Assembly (NCBI RefSeq): GCF_001907675.1
Contig: NZ_MPNT01000005.1
Coordinates: forward strand, 62,001 to 126,000
From: Mycobacterium paraffinicum
GTDB taxonomy: Bacteria; Actinomycetota; Actinomycetes; Mycobacteriales; Mycobacteriaceae
Direction of reading: 5' to 3'
Length of the DNA stretch: 64,000 nucleotides
Positions 63,918 to 64,000 of the stretch are shown here, piece by piece. The notes beneath the pieces are model-generated. The model saw nothing but the letters and a program-made list of their open reading frames with translations. It was not told where the DNA came from and did not search any database. The position numbers and the translations under genes were made by a program. Every line of letters starts with the position of its first letter. Positions within the stretch are counted from its first letter, which is position 1.

Positions 63918-64000
63918 ATGTCAGCACCTGATCAACGGCGCGGCATCGTCGTCGCGGTCGACGGCTCGCCGGCGTCGGATGCCGCGGCACGTTGGGCCGC
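63918..64000 (+). CDS. Universal stress protein, N-terminal part (runs off window)
   Basis: The first 27 codons are present. They read MSAPDQRRGIVVAVDGSP and then ASDAAARWA, the first strand and helix of a UspA domain with the VAVDGS signature. Many mycobacterial Usp genes of this type carry two domains and belong to the DosR hypoxia regulon. The DosR-like box at 63847-63866 agrees with this. GGAGGGAG lies before the ATG. The rest is outside the window. Confidence 0.85.
   Translation, partial: MSAPDQRRGIVVAVDGSPASDAAARWA

Noticed and set aside
1..64000. tRNA, rRNA, insertion sequences, phage integrase or B12 riboswitch
   Set aside because: I saw no cloverleaf, transposase or integrase sequence, and no recognisable B12-box upstream of the cob genes. 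A covariance-model scan would be needed to exclude small RNAs.

Overview
The window is GC-rich actinobacterial chromosome and is almost certainly from a slow-growing non-tuberculous Mycobacterium. It has a PPE protein, pks12, rbpA, pncA, lppI and lipT, and many genes read from ATG or GTG codons placed 6 nt after a TANNNT hexamer, the leaderless pattern of mycobacteria. From memory of the M. tuberculosis H37Rv map, much of the window follows Rv2069 (sigC) down to Rv2037c, inverted, with several insertions and replacements. The separate lnt and ppm1 genes (fused in M. tuberculosis) argue against the tuberculosis complex and fit M. avium-like or similar species.

Layout. 0-1 kb: the start of sigC, preceded in the same open frame by a zinc-finger/four-helix membrane protein with a His/Met-rich loop. 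1-2.6 kb: a PPE-PPW protein. 2.6-10.1 kb: aerobic cobalamin genes cobIJ, cobH, cobG (minus) and cobN (plus), with an alpha/beta hydrolase between them. 10.1-18.3 kb: small metabolic genes, then lnt-ppm1 and rbpA, which has a SigH/SigE-type promoter. 18.5-33.6 kb: pks12 (two complete modules for mycoketide) and its usual partner, a fused SDR/phosphotransfer-domain protein.

33.6-42.6 kb is an insertion between the Rv2047c and lppI orthologues and is the most interesting part. A leftward, tightly coupled operon encodes two paralogous five-helix membrane proteins, a single-span protein, two very small membrane proteins (42 and 34 residues), and a NorQ/CbbQ-type AAA+ ATPase with a NorD-type vWA partner. 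No nitric oxide reductase or Rubisco is present. A TetR regulator and a rightward SDR / NAD(P)-binding oxidoreductase / cytochrome P450 set lie beside it. TGAC-N4-GTCA palindromes occur at the promoters of both operons, and a longer variant precedes the P450, so the whole block looks like one regulon. I infer an undescribed membrane (probably metallo-) enzyme complex matured by a NorQD-like chaperone.

42.6-55.9 kb: lppI, lipT, a kinase-like/AttH-like fusion, gluconokinase, a DoxX-like protein with amphipathic repeats, pncA with its partner, a lipoprotein, a decayed ECF sigma gene, a complete Rv2041c-Rv2038c-type sugar ABC transporter, and a truncated patatin gene where synteny ends. 55.9-64 kb: DUF3349 and DUF3097 proteins, EfeO and EfeB (iron uptake) without EfeU, then an operon of OsmC, cyanase, an acyl-CoA-dehydrogenase-like flavoprotein, an ECF sigma factor, a zinc-finger anti-sigma factor and a formate/nitrite-type channel. 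A DosR-like box precedes a universal stress protein cut by the window end.
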